Below are positions 22,345 through 35,800 of a stretch of DNA of 64,000 nucleotides, piece by piece (position 1 is the first letter of the stretch; each line of letters opens with the position of its first letter). Under the pieces are notes generated by a model, which ran no database searches, was not told where the DNA came from, and was given only the letters and a program-made list of their open reading frames with translations. The translations under genes were made by a program, and so were the position numbers. The stretch is from contig NC_079881.1 of the NCBI RefSeq assembly GCF_029227915.1, forward strand, positions 27,939,501 to 28,003,500, given 5' to 3'. This DNA is from Hydractinia symbiolongicarpus (Eukaryota > Cnidaria > Hydrozoa > Anthoathecata > Hydractiniidae).

Positions 22345-25300
22345 TACAAGTCTCATGCGTTTAAGTGGTGAAAAAGTAATTTAAAAAATCGTTCGGGAAA
22401 TGAGTTTACTCCCTGGGTACTTTCTTTGTATACTTTTGACTATACGGGCCAAGCCCTTGATTTACGGGAAATCGCGGGTTTACGTTTGCCGGCGATTAAA
22501 CTTCTTTTATTCAGCGTCTCATCAAAAATGAAAACATTTTTAAAAACTACAAGTCTTATGCGTTTTAGTGGTGAAAAAATAATTTAAAAAATCGTTCTGG
22601 AAATGAGTTTACTCCCTGGGTACTTTCTTTGTATACTTTTGACTATACGGGCCCAGTCCGGGATTTAGGAAAATCGCAGGTTTTCGTTTGCCGGCGCTTA
22701 AACTGCTTTTATTCAGCGTCTCATCAAAAATGAAAACATTTTTGAAAACTACAAGTCTCATGCGCTTTAGTGGTGAAAAAATAATTTAAAAAATCGTTCG
22801 GGAAATGAGTTTACTTCCTGGGTACTTTTTTGTATACTTTTGTCTATACGGGCCAAGCCGGGATTTACGGGAAATCACGGGTTTTTGTTTGCCGGCGATT
22901 AAACTTCTTTTATTCAGCGTCTCATCAAAAATGAAAACATTTTTAAAAACTACAAGTCTTATGCGTTTTAATGGTGAAAAAAAAATTTAAAAAATCGTTC
23001 GGGAAATGAGTTTACTCCCTGGGTACTTTCTTTGTATACATTCAACCATACGGGCCAAGCCCCGGATTTACGGGAAAACGCGGGATTTTGTTTGCCGGCG
23101 ATTAAACCTCTTTCATAAAACGTCTCATCAAAAATGAAAACATTTTTGAAAACTACAAGTCTCATGCGTTTTAGTGGTAAAAAAGTAATTTAAAAAATCG
23201 TTCGGGAAATGAGTTTACTCGCTGGGTACTTTCTTTGTATACTTTTGACTATACGGGCCAAGCCCGGGATTTACGGGAAATCGCGGGTTTTCGTTTGCCG
23301 GCTATTAAACTTCTTTTTTTCAGCGTCTCATCAAAAATGAAAACATTCTTGAAAACTACAAGTCTCATGCGTTTTAGTGGTGAAAAAAAAAATTAAAAAA
23401 TCGTTCGGGAAGTGAGATTACTCCCTGGGTACTTTCTTTGTATACATTCGACTATACGGGCCAAGCCCCGGATTTACGGGAAAACGCGGGATTTTGTTTG
23501 CCGGCGATTAAACCTCTTTCATTAAGCGTCTCATCAAAAATGAAAACATTTTTGACAACTACAAGTCTCATGCGTTTTAGTGGTGAAAAAATAATTTAAA
23601 AAATCGTTCGGGAAATGAGTTTACTCCCTGGGTACTTTCTTTGTATACTTTTGACTATACGGGCCGAGTCCGGGATTTACGGGAAATCGCGGATTTTCGT
23701 TTGCCGGCGATTAAATTCTTTTACTCAGCGACCCATCAAATATGAAAATATTTTTGAAAACTACAAGTCTCATGCGTTTAGTGGTAAAAAAATAATATAA
23801 AAAATCGTTCGGGAAATGAGTTTACTCCCTGGGTACTTTCTTTGTATACTTTTGACTATACGGGCCGAGTCCGGGATTTACGGGAAATCGCGGATTTTCG
23901 TTTGCCGGCGATTAAATTCTTTTATTCAGCGTCCCATCAAATATGAAAATATTTTTGAAAACTACAAGTCTCATGCGTTTTAGTGGTGAAAAAATAATTT
24001 AAAAAATCGTTCGGGAAATGAGTTTACTCCCTGGGTACTTTCTTTGTATACTTTTGACTATACGGGCCAAGCCGGGATTTACGGGAAATCGCGGGTTTTC
24101 GTTTGCCGGCGATTAAACTTCTTTTATTCAGCGTCTCATAAAAAATGAAAACATTTTTAGAAACTACAAGTCTTATGCGTTTTAGTGGTGAAAAAATAAT
24201 TCAGAAAATCGTTCTGGAAATGAGTTTACTCACAGGGTACTTTCTTTGTATACATTCGACTATACGTGCCAAGCCCGGGATTTACGGGAAATTGCGGGTT
24301 TTCGTTTGCCGGCGATTAAACTTCTTTTATTCAGCGTCTCATCAAAAATGAGAACAATTTTAAAAACTACAAGTCTCATGCGTTTTAGTGGTGAAAAAGT
24401 AACTTAAAAAATCGTTCGGGAAATGAGTTTACTCCCTGGGTACTTTCTTTGTATACTTTTGACTATACGGGCCGAGTCCGGGATTTACGGGAAATCGCGG
24501 ATTTTCGTTTGCCGGCGATTAAACTTCTTTTATTCAGCGTCCCATCAAATATGAAAATGGTTTTGAAAACTACAAGTCTCATGCGTTTAAGTGGTGAAAA
24601 AGTAATTTAAAAAATCGTTCGGGAAATGAGTTTACTCCCTGGGTACTTTCTTTGTATACTTTTGACTATACGGGCCAAGCCCTTGATTTACGGGAAATCG
24701 CGGGTTTACGTTTGCCGGCGATTAAACTTCTTTTATTCAGCGTCTCATCAAAAATGAAAACATTTTTAAAAACTACAAGTCTTATGCGTTTTAGTGGTGA
24801 AAAAATAATTTAAAAAATCGTTCTGGAAATGAGTTTACTCCCTGGGTACTTTCTTTGTATACTTTTGACTATACGGGCCCAGTCCGGGATTTAGGAAAAT
24901 CGCAGGTTTTCGTTTGCCGGCGCTTAAACTGCTTTTATTCAGCGTCTCATCAAAAATGAAAACATTTTTGAAAACTACAAGTCTCATGCGCTTTAGTGGT
25001 GAAAAAATAATTTAAAAAATCGTTCGGGAAATGAGTTTACTTCCTGGGTACTTTTTTGTATACTTTTGTCTATACGGGCCAAGCCGGGATTTACGGGAAA
25101 TCACGGGTTTTTGTTTGCCGGCGATTAAACTTCTTTTATTCAGCGTCTCATCAAAAATGAAAACATTTTTAAAAACTACAAGTCTTATGCGTTTTAATGG
25201 TGAAAAAAAAATTTAAAAAATCGTTCGGGAAATGAGTTTACTCCCTGGGTACTTTCTTTGTATACATTCAACCATACGGGCCAAGCCCCGGATTTACGGG

Positions 25301-26796
25301 AAAACGCGGGATTTTGTTTGCCGGCGATTAAACCTCTTTCATAAAACGTCTCATCAAAAATGAAAACATTTTTGAAAACTACAAGTCTCATGCGTTTTAG
25401 TGGTAAAAAAGTAATTTAAAAAATCGTTCGGGAAATGAGTTTACTCGCTGGGTACTTTCTTTGTATACTTTTGACTATACAGGCCAAGCCCGGGATTTAC
25501 GGGAAATCGCGGGTTTTCGTTTGCCGGCTATTAAACTTCTTTTTTTCAGCGTCTCATCAAAAATGAAAACATTCTTGAAAACTACAAGTCTCATGCGTTT
25601 TAGTGGTGAAAAAAAAAATTAAAAAATCGTTCGGGAAGTGAGATTACTCCCTGGGTACTTTCTTTGTATACATTCGACTATACGGGCCAAGCCCCGGATT
25701 TACGGGAAAACGCGGGATTTTGTTTGCCGGCGATTAAACCTCTTTCATTAAGCGTCTCATCAAAAATGAAAACATTTTTGACAACTACAAGTCTCATGCG
25801 TTTTAGTGGTGAAAAAATAATTTAAAAAATCGTTCGGGAAATGAGTTTACTCCCTGGGTACTTTCTTTGTATACTTTTGACTATACGGGCCGAGTCCGGG
25901 ATTTACGGGAAATCGCGGATTTTCGTTTGCCGGCGATTAGATTCTTTTACTCAGCGACCCATCAAATATGAAAATATTTTTGAAAACTACAAGTCTCATG
26001 CGTTTAGTGGTAAAAAAATAATATAAAAAATCGTTCGGGAAATGAGTTTACTCCCTGGGTACTTTCTTTGTATACTTTTGACTATACGGGCCGAGTCCGG
26101 GATTTACGGGAAATCGCGGATTTTCGTTTGCCGGCGATTAAATTCTTTTATTCAGCGTCCCATCAAATATGAAAATATTTTTGAAAACTACAAGTCTCAT
26201 GCGTTTTAGTGGTGAAAAAATAATTTAAAAAATCGTTCGGGAAATGAGTTTACTCCCTGGGTACTTTCTTTGTATACTTTTGACTATACGGGCCAAGCCG
26301 GGATTTACGGGAAATCGCGGGTTTTCGTTTGCCGGCGATTAAACTTCTTTTATTCAGCGTCTCATAAAAAATGAAAACATTTTTAGAAACTACAAGTCTT
26401 ATGCGTTTTAGTGGTGAAAAAATAATTCAGAAAATCGTTCTGGAAATGAGTTTACTCACAGGGTACTTTCTTTGTATACATTCGACTATACGTGCCAAGC
26501 CCGGGATTTACGGGAAATTGCGGGTTTTCGTTTGCCGGCGATTAAACTTCTTTTATTCAGCGTCTCATCAAAAATGAGAACAATTTTAAAAACTACAAGT
26601 CTCATGCGTTTTAGTGGTGAAAAAGTAACTTAAAAAATCGTTCGGGAAATGAGTTTACTCCCTGGGTACTTTCTTTGTATACTTTTGACTATACGGGCCG
26701 AGTCCGGGATTTACGGGAAATCGCGGATTTTCGTTTGCCGGCGATTAAACTTCTTTTATTCAGCGTCCCATCAAATATGAAAATGGTTTTGAAAAC
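22345..26796 (+). repeat. 2226-bp (11-monomer) higher-order tandem duplication
   Basis: Copy 1 is about 22345-24570 and copy 2 about 24571-26796. I see only about two substitutions between them (GGGCCAAG/AGGCCAAG near 23261 and 25487, ATTAAATTC/ATTAGATTC near 23712 and 25938). Private markers include GCCCTTGATTTACGG, TTTACGTTTGCC, ACCTTTCATAAAACG-type starts and GAAAATGGTTTTG. A degraded third copy follows (GCCCTTGATTTACGG again near 26904), with extra changes and small deletions to about 27400. Confidence 0.9.
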
Positions 26797-28129
26797 TACA
26801 AGTCTCATGCGTTTAGTGGTAAAAAAACAATATAAAAAATCGTTTGGGAAATGAGTTTACTCCCTGGGTACTTTCTTTGTATACTTTTGACTATACGGGC
26901 CAAGCCCTTGATTTACGGGAAATCGCGGGTTTACGTTTGCCGGCGATTAAACTTCTTTTATTCAGCGTCTCATCAAAAATGAAAACATTTTTAAAAACTA
27001 CAAGTCTTATGCGTTTTAGTGGTGAAAAAATAGTTTAAAAAATCGTTCTGGAAATGAGTTTACTCCCTGGGTACTTTCTTTGTATACTTTTGACTATACG
27101 GGCCCAGTCCGGGATTTAGGAAAATCGCAGGTTTTCGTTTGCCGACGATTAAACTGCTTTTATTCAGCGTCTCATCAAAAATGAAAACATTTTTGAAAAC
27201 TACAAGTCTCATGCGCTTTAGTGGTGAAAAAATAATTTAAAAAATCGTTCGGGAAATGAGTTTACTTCCTGGGTACTTTTTTGTATACTTTTGACTATAC
27301 GGGCCAAGCCGGTTTTACGGGAAATCGCGGGTTTTCGTTTGCCGGCGATTAAACTTCTTTTATTCAGCGTGTCATTAAAAATGAAACATTTTTAAAAACT
27401 ACAAGTCTTACGCGTTTTAGTGGTGAAAAAATAATTTAAAAAATCGTCCTGGAAATGAGTTTACTCATAGGGTACTTTCTTTGTATACATTCCACTATAC
27501 GTGCCAAGCCCGGGATTTACGGGAAATCGCTGGTTTCCGTTTGCCGGCGATTAAACTGCTTTTATTCAGCGTCTCATCAAAAATGAAAACATTCTTGAAA
27601 ACTACAAGTCTCATGCGTTTTAGTGGTGAAATAATTATTTAAAAAACGTTTGGGAAATGAGTTTACTTCCTGGGTACTTTCTTTGTATACTTTTGTCTAT
27701 ACGGGCCAAGCCGGGATTTACGGGAAATCACGGGTTTTCGTTTGCCGGCGATTAAACTTCTTTTATTCAGCGTCTCATCAAAAATGAAAACATTTTTAAA
27801 AACTACAAGTCTTATGCGTTTTAGTGGTGAAAAAAAATTTAAAAAATCGTTCGGGAAATGAGTTTACTCGCTGGGTACTTTCTTTGTATACTTTTGACTA
27901 TACGGGCCAAGCCCGGGATTTACGGGAAATCGCGGGTTTTCGTTTGCCGGCTATTAAACTTCTTTTTTTCAGCGTCTCATCAAAAATGAAAACATTCTTG
28001 AAAACTACAAGTCTCATGCGTTTTAGTGGTGAAAAAAAAAATTAAAAAATCGTTCGGGAAGTGAGATTACTCCCTGGGTACTTTCTTTGTATACATTCGA
28101 CTATACGGGCCAAGCCCCGGATTTACGGG

Positions 28130-29096
28130 AAAACGCGGGATTTTGTTTGCCGGCGATTAAACCTCTTTCATTAAGCGTCTCATCAAAAATGAAAACATTT
28201 TTGACAACTACAAGTCTCATGCGTTTTAGTGGTGAAAAAATAATTTAAAAAATCGTTCGGGAAATGAGTTTACTCCCTGGGTACTTTCTTTGTATACTTT
28301 TGACTATACGGGCCGAGTCCGGGATTTACGGGAAATCGCGGATTTTCGTTTGCCGGCGATTAAATTCTTTTATTCAGCGTCCCATCAAATATGTAAATAT
28401 TTTTGAAAACTACAAGTCTCATGCGTTTAGTGGTAAAAAAATAATATAAAAAATCGTTCGGGAAATGAGTTTACTCCCTGGGTACTTTCTTTGTATACTT
28501 TTGACTATACGGGCCAAGCCCCGGATTTACGGGAAAACGCGGGATTTTGTTTGCCGGCGATTAAACCTCTTTCATTAAGCGTCTCATCAAAAATGAAAAC
28601 ATTTTTGAAAACTACAAGTCTCATGCGTTTTAGTGGTGAAAAAGTAATTTAAAAAATCGTTCGGGAAATGAGTTTACTCGCTGGGTACTTTCTTTGTATA
28701 CTTTTGACTATACGGCAAAGCCCGGGATTTACGGGAAAACGCGGGATTTTGTTTGCCGGCGATTAAACCTCTTTCATTAAGCGTCTCATCAAAAATGAAA
28801 ACATTTTTGACAACTACAAGTCTCATGCGTTTTAGTGGTGAAAAAATAATTTAAAAAATCGTTCGGGAAATGAGTTTACTCCCTGGGTACTTTCTTTGTA
28901 TACTTTTGACTATACGGGCCGAGTCCGGGATTTACGGGAAATCGCGGATTTTCGTTTGCCGGCGATTAAATTCTTTTATTCAGCGTCCCATCAAATATGA
29001 AAATATTTTTACAAACTACAAGTCTCATGCGTTTAGTGGTAAAAAAATAATATAAAAAATCGTTCGGGAAATGAGTTTACTCCCTGGGTACTTTCT
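28130..29096 (+). repeat. 606-bp (3-monomer) local duplication
   Basis: About 28130-28490 matches about 28736-29096 at an offset of 606. The shared succession is ACGCGGGATTTTG, CCTCTTTCATTAAG, GACAACTACAAG and CCCATCAAATATG. Small differences such as ATGTAAATATT against ATGAAAATATT separate the copies. A unit with a 2-bp shorter CGGCAAAGCCCGGG lies between them. Confidence 0.7.
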
Positions 29097-31080
29097 TTGT
29101 ATACTTTTGACTATACGGGCCAAGCCCAGGATTTACGGGAAATCGCGGGTTTTCGTTTGCCGGCGATTAAACTTCTTTTATTCAGCGTCTCATCAAAAAT
29201 GAAAACATTTTTAAAAACTACAAGTCTTATGCGTTTTAGTGGTGAAAAAATAATTTAAAAAATCGTTCTGGAAATGAGTTTACTCCCTGGGTACTTTCTT
29301 TGTATACGTTTGACTATACGGGCCGAGTCCGGCATTTAGGGAAATCGCAGGTTTTAGTTTGCCGGCGATTAAACTGCTTTTATTCAGCGTCTCATCAAAA
29401 ATGAAAACATTTTTGAAAACTACAAGTCTCATGCGTTTTAGTGGTGAAAAAGTAATTTAAAAAATCGTTCGGGAAATGAGTTTACTCCCTGGGTACTTTC
29501 TTTGTATACATTCGACTATACGGGCCGAGTCCAGGATTTACGGGAAATCGCAGGTTTTCGTTTGCCGGCGATTAAACTTCTTTTATTCAGCGTCTCATCA
29601 AAAATGAAAACATTTTTAAAAACTACAAGTCTCATGCGTTTTAGTGGTGAAAAAGTAATATAAAAAATCGTTCGGGGAATGAGTTTACTCCCTGGGTACT
29701 TTCTTTGTATACTTTTGACTATACGGGCCAAGCCCGGGATTTACGGGAAATCGAGGGTTTTCGTTTGCCGGCGATTAAACTTCTTTTATTCAGCGTCTCA
29801 TCAAAAATGAAAACATTTTTGAAAACTACAAGTCTCATGCGTTTTAGTGGTGAAAAAATAATTTAAAAAATCGTTCGGGAAATGAGTTTACTCCCTGGGT
29901 ACTTTCTTTGTATACTTTTGACTATACGGGCCGAGTCCGGGATTCACGGAAATCGCGGATTTTCGTTTGCCGGCGATTAAACTTCTTTTCTTCAGCGTCC
30001 CATCCAATATGAAAATATTTTTGAAAGCTACAAGTCTTATGCGTTTAGTGGTAAAAAAATAATATAAAAAATCGTTCGGGAAATGAGTTTACTCCCTGGG
30101 TACTTTCTTTGTATACTTTTGACTATACGGGCCAAGCCCAGGATTTACGGGAAATCGCGGGTTTTCGTTTGCCGGCGATTAAACTTCTTTTATTCAGCGT
30201 CTCATCAAAAATGAAAACATTTTTAAAAACTACAAGTCTTATGCGTTTTAGTGGTGAAAAAATAATTTAAAAAATCGTTCTGGAAATGAGTTTACTCCCT
30301 GGGTACTTTCTTTGTATACTTTTGACTATACGGGCCGAGTCCGGCATTTAGGGAAATCGCAGGTTTTCGTTTGCCGGCGATTAAACTGCTTTTATTCAGC
30401 GTCTCATCAAAAATGAAAACATTTTTGAAAACTACGAGTCTCATGCGTTTTAGTGGTGAAAAAGTAATTTAAAAAATCGTTCTGGAAATGAGTTTACTCC
30501 CTGGGTACTTTCTTTGTATACATTCGACTATACGGGCCGAGTCCAGGATTTACGGGAAATCGCAGGTTTTCGTTTGCCGGTGATTAAACTTCTTTTATTC
30601 AGCGTCTCATCAAAAATGAAAACATTTTTAAAAACTACAAGTCTCATGCGTTTTAGTGGTGAAAAAGTAATTTAAAAAATCGTTCGGGGAATGAGTTTAC
30701 TTCCTGGGTACTTTCTTTGTATACTTTTGACTATACGGGCCAAGCCCGGGATTTACGGGAAATCGCGGGTTTTCGTTTGCCGGCGATTAAACTTCTTTTA
30801 TTCAGCGTCAAATTAAAAATGAAAACATTTTTGAAAACTACAAGTCTCATGCGTTTTAGTGGTGAAAAAATAATTTAAAAAATCGTTCGGTAAATGAGTT
30901 TACTTCCTGGGTACTTTCTTTGTATACTTTTGACTATACGGGCCGAGTCCGGGATTCACGGGAAATCGCGGATTTTCGTTTGCCGGCGATTAAACTTCTT
31001 TTCTTCAGCGTCCCATCAAATATGAAAATATTTTTGAAAACTACAAGTCTTATGCGTTTAGTGGTAAAAAAATAATATAA
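29060..31080 (+). repeat. 1012-bp (5-monomer) higher-order tandem duplication
   Basis: Copy 1 is about 29060-30071 and copy 2 about 30072-31080. Ordered shared markers are CCAAGCCCAGGATT (29120 and 30132), GAGTCCGGCATTTAGGG, CCGAGTCCAGGATT, TTCGGGGAATGAG and GGGATTCACGG. The second copy differs at scattered sites (ACTACGAG, CCGGTGATT, AGCGTCAAATTAAAAATG). Confidence 0.8.
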
Positions 31081-31624
31081 AAAATCGTTCGGGAAATGAG
31101 TTTACTCCCTGGGTACTTTCTTTGTATACTTTTGACTATACGGGCCAAGCAAGGGATTTACGGGAAATCGCGGGTTTTCGTTTGCCGGCGATTAAACTTC
31201 TTTTATTCAGCGTCTCATCAAAAATGAAAACATTTTTAAAAACTACAAGTCTTATGCGTTTTAGTGGTGAAAAAATAATTTTAAAAATCGTTCTGGAAAT
31301 GAGTTTACTTCCTGGGTACTTTCTTTGTATACTTTTGACTATACGGGCCGAGTCCGGGATTTAGGGAAATCGCAGGTTTTCGTTTGCCGGCGATTAAACT
31401 GCTTTTATTCAGCGTCTCATCAAAAATGAAAACATTTTTGAAAACTACAAGTCTCATGCGTTTTAGTGGTGAAATAATAATTTAAAAAATCGTTTTGGAA
31501 ATGAGTTTACTCCCTGGGTACTTTCTTTGTATACTTTTGACTATACGGGCCGAGTCCAGGATTTACGGGAAATCGCGGGTTTTCCTTTGCCGGCAATTAA
31601 ACTTCTTTTATTCAGCGTCTCATC

Positions 31625-32834
31625 AAAAATGAAAACAATTTTAAAAACTACAAGTCTTATGCGTTTTAGTGGTGAAAAAATAATTTAAAAAATCGTTCTG
31701 AAAATGAGTTTACTCACAGGGTACTTTCTTTGTATACATTCGAATATACGGGCCAAGCCCCGGATTTACGGGAAATCGCGGGTTTTCGTTTTCCGGCGAT
31801 TAAACCTATTTCATTAAGCGTCTCATCAAAAATGAAAACATTTTTGAAAACTACAAGTGTCATGCGTTTTAGTGGTGAAAAAAAATTTAAAAAATCGTTC
31901 TGAAAATGAGTTTACTCCCTGGGTACTTTCTTTGTATACATTCGACTATACGGGCCAAGCCCCGGATTTACGGGAAAACGCGGGATTTCGTTTGCCGGCG
32001 ATTAAACTGCTTTTATTCAGCGTCTCATCAAAAATGAAAACATTTTTGAAAACTACAAGTCTCATGCGTTTTAGTGGTGAAAATTTAATTTAAAAAATCG
32101 TTCGGGAAATAAGTTTACTCCCTGGGTACTTTCTTTGTATACTTTTGACTATACGGGCCAAGCCCGGGATTTACGGGAAATCGCGGGTTTTCGTTTGCCG
32201 GCGATTAAACTTCTTTTATTCAGCGTCTCATCAAAAATGAAAACATTTTTGAAAACTACAAGTCTCATGCGTTTTAGTGGTGAAAAAATAATTTAAAAAA
32301 TCGTTCTGAAAATGAGTTTACTCACAGGGTACTTTCTTTGTATACATTCGACTATACGGGCCAAGCCCCGGATTTACGGGAAATCGCGGGTTTTCGTTTT
32401 CCGGCGATTAAACCTATTTCATTAAGCGTCTCATCAAAAATGAAAACATTTTTGAAAACTACAAGTCTCATGCGTTTTAGTGGTGAAAAAATAATTTAAA
32501 AAATCGTTCGGGAAAAGAGTTTACTCCCTGGGTACTTTCTTTGTATACATTTGACTATACGGGCCAAGCCCCGGATTTACGGGAAAACGCGGGATTTCGT
32601 TTGCCGGCGATTAAACTGCTTTTATTCAGCGTCTCATCAAAAATGAAAACATTTTTGAAAACTACAAGTCTCATGCGTTTTAGTGGTGAGAATTTAATTT
32701 AAAAAATCGTTCGGGAAATGAGTTTACTCCCTGGGTACTTTCTTTGTATACTTTTGACTATACGGGCCAAGCCCGGGATTTACGGGAAATCGCGGGTTTT
32801 CGTTTGCCGGCGATTAAACTTCTTTTATTCAGCG
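31625..32834 (+). repeat. ~607-bp (3-monomer) duplication at the end of the plus array
   Basis: About 31625-32231 and about 32232-32834 share TTCTGAAAATGAG, CCTATTTCATTAAG and a unit with GGTGAAAATTTAATTT (GGTGAGAATTTAATTT in the second copy). The second copy runs directly into the orientation switch at 32835. Confidence 0.72.
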
Positions 32835-32850
32835 TTTGTATACATTCGAC
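32835..32850. other. Orientation-switch junction of the satellite array
   Basis: Plus-orientation satellite stops after ...TTATTCAGCG (32834). A 16-base fragment TTTGTATACATTCGAC follows, which is itself a plus-orientation piece from about 110 bases further on in the unit (reference 138-153, CATTC variant). From 32851 the sequence TTTCCAGAACG... is satellite in minus orientation, and it stays minus to the window end. The array therefore flips once, through a composite join. The site is a real rearrangement or, less likely, an assembly fold. Confidence 0.9.
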
Positions 32851-35800
32851 TTTCCAGAACGATTTTTTAAATTACTTTTTCACCACTAAAACGCATGAGA
32901 CTTGTAGTTTTCAAAAATGTTTCATTTTTGATGAGACGCTGAATAAAAGCAGTTTAATCGCCGGCAAACGAAATCCCGCGTTTGCCCGTAAATCCGGGGC
33001 TTGGCCCGTATAGTCGAATGTATACAAAGAAAGTACCCAGGGAGTAAACTCATTTCCCGAACGATTTTTTAAATTTTTTTAGCACTAAAACGCATGAGAC
33101 TTGTAGTTTTCAAAAAGGTTTTCATTTTTGATGAGACGCTGAATAAAGGAAGTTTAATCGCCGGCAAACGAAACCCGCGATTTCCCGTAAATAGCGGGCT
33201 TGGTCCGTATAGTCAAAAGTATACAAAGAAAGTACCCAGGGAGTAAATTCATTTCCCGAACGATTTTTTAAATTACTTTTTCACCACTAAAACGCATGAG
33301 ACTTGCAGTTTTTAAAAATGTTTTCATTTTTGATAAGACGCTGAATAAAAGCAGTTTAATCGCCGGCAAACGAAATCCCGCGATTTCCCGTAAATCCGGG
33401 GCTTGGCCCGTGTAGCCGAATGTATACAAAGAAAGTACCCAGGGAGTAAACTCATTTCCCGAACGATTTTTTAAATTTTTTTTTCACCACTAAAACGCAT
33501 GAGACTTGTAGTTTTCAAAAATGTTTTCATTTTTGATGAGACGCTTAATGAAAGAGGTTTAATCGCTGGAAAACGAAAACCCGCGATTTCCCGTAAATCC
33601 CGGGCTTGGCCCGTATAGTCGAATGTATACAAAGAAAGTACCCTGTGAGTAAATTCATTTTCAGAACGATTTTTGAAATTATTTTTTCACTACTAAAACG
33701 CATAAGACTTGTAGTTTTTAAAAATGTTTTCATTTTTGATGAGACGCTGAATAAAAGACGTTTAATCCCCGGCAAACGAAAACCCGCGATTTCCCGTAAA
33801 TCCCGGCTTGGCCCGTATAGTCAAAAGTATACAAAGAAAGTACCCAGGGAGTAAACTCATTTCCCGAACGATTTTTTAAATTATTTTTTCACCACTAAAA
33901 CGCATGAGACTTGTAGTTTTCAAAAATGTTTTCATTTTTGATGAGACGCTGAATAAAGAAGTTTAATCGCCGGCAAACGAAAACCCGCGATTTCCCGTAA
34001 ATCCCGGGCTTGGCCCGTATAGTCAAAAGTATACAAAAAAAATACAGAGGGAGTGAACTCATTTCCCGAACGATTTTTTAAATTACTTTTTCACCACTAA
34101 AACGCATGAGACTTGTAGTTTTTAAAAATGTTTTCATTTTTGATGAGACGCTGAATAAAAGAAGTTTAATCGCCGGCAAACGAAAACCTGCGATTTCCCG
34201 TAAATCCTGGACTCGGCCCGTATAGTCAAAAGTATACAAAGAAAGTACCCATGGAGTAAACTCATTTCCCAAACGATTTTTTAAATTATTTTTTCACTAC
34301 TAAAACGCATAAAACTTGTAGTTTTTAAAAATGTTTTCATTTTTGATGGGACGCTGAATAAAAGACGTTTAATCGCCGGCAAACGAAAACCCGCGATTTC
34401 CCGTAAATCCCGGCTTGGCCCGTATAGTCAAAAGTATACAAAGAAAGTACCCAGGGAGTAAACTCATTTTCCGAACGATTTTTTAAATTATTTTTTCACC
34501 ACTAAAACGCATGAGACTTGTAGTTTTCAAATATGTTTTCATTTTTGATGAGACGCTGAATAAAAGAAGTTTAATCGCCGGCAAACGAAAACCCGCGATT
34601 TCCCGTAAATCCCAGGCTTGGCCCGTATAGTCGAATGTATACAAAGAAAGTACCCTGTGAGTAAACTCATTTCCAGAACGATTTTTTAAATTATTTTTTC
34701 ACCACTAAAACGCATGAGACTTGTAGTTTTCAAAAATGTTTTCATTTTTGATGAGACGCTTAATGAAAGAGGTTTAATCGCTGGAAAACGAAAACCCGCG
34801 ATTTCCCGTAAATGCCGGGCTTGGCCCGTATAGTCGAATGTATACAAAGAAAGTACCCTGTGAGTAAACTCATTTCCAGAACGATTTTTTAAATTATTTT
34901 TTCACTACTAAAACGCATAAGACTTGTAGTTTTCAAAAATGTTTTCATTTTTGATGAGACGCTGAATAAAAGACGTTTAATCCCCGGCAAACGAAAACCC
35001 GCGATTTCCCGTAAATCCCGGCTTGGCCCGTATAGTCAAAAGTATACAAAGAAAGTACCCAGGGAGTAAACTCATTTCCCGAACGATTTTTTAAATTATA
35101 TTTTCACCACTAAAACGCATGAGACTTGTAGTTTTTAAAAATGTTTTCATTTTTGATGAGACGCTGAATAAAAGACGTTTAATCGCCGGCAAACGAAAAC
35201 CCGCGATTTCCCGTAAATCCCGGCTTGGCCCGTATAGTCAAAAGTATACAAAGAAAGTACCCAGGGAGTAAACTCATTTCCCGAACGATTTTTTAAATTA
35301 TTTTTTCACCACTAAAACGCATGAGACTTGTAGTTTTCAAAAATGTTTTCATTTTTGATGAGACGCTGAATAAAGAAGTTTAATCGCCGGCAAACGAAAA
35401 CCCGCGATTTCCCGTAAATCCCGGGCTTGGCCCGTATAGTCAAAAGTATACAAAAAAAATACAGAGGGAGTGAACTCATTTCCCGAACGATTTTTTAAAT
35501 TACTTTTTCACCACTAAAACGCATGAGACTTGTAGTTTTTAAAAATGTTTTCATTTTTGATGAGACGCTGAATAAAAGAAGTTTAATCGCCGGCAAACGA
35601 AAACCTGCGATTTCCCGTAAATCCTGGACTCGGCCCGTATAGTCAAAAGTATACAAAGAAAGTACCCATGGAGTAAACTCATTTCCCAAACGATTTTTTA
35701 AATTATTTTTTCACTACTAAAACGCATAAAACTTGTAGTTTTTAAAAATGTTTTCATTTTTGATGGGACGCTGAATAAAAGACGTTTAATCGCCGGCAAA

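Larger units (their letters stand above)
10030..32834 (+). repeat. Main plus-orientation satellite array
   Basis: About 22.8 kb, roughly 113 monomers of 202-203 bp, with no non-satellite gap that I can see. Recurrent variant positions (reference-unit numbering) include TTCGGG/TTCTGG near 105, CTCCCTGGG/CTCACAGGG near 122, ACTTTTGAC/ACATTCGAC near 145, CCAAGCCCGGG/CCGAGTCCGGG/CCAAGCCGGG/CCAAGCCCCGG near 162, and CTTCTTTTATTCAG/CTGCTTTTATTCAG/CCTCTTTCATTAAG near 11. Variants recur in ordered groups, giving the higher-order duplications listed separately. Short open frames of 60-110 codons recur with the monomer on both strands. Because 202 and 203 are not multiples of 3 they cannot run on through the array. 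No gene is seen. Confidence 0.97.

Noticed and set aside
11045-32834. Recurrent 60-111 codon open frames on both strands of the plus array, e.g. minus-strand frames beginning MARIVECIQRKYP
   Set aside because: They repeat with every monomer of the same variant class, occur on both strands of the same DNA, and 202/203 bp is not a multiple of 3, so they cannot form a continuous repeat protein. They are satellite by-products.
32744-33013. 89-codon plus-strand frame crossing the orientation switch
   Set aside because: It joins sense and antisense satellite by chance at the junction.
32000-33700. Perfect giant palindrome centred on the orientation switch
   Set aside because: The arms are the same satellite in opposite orientation, but neighbouring units on the two sides are different variant classes, so they are not mirror copies.
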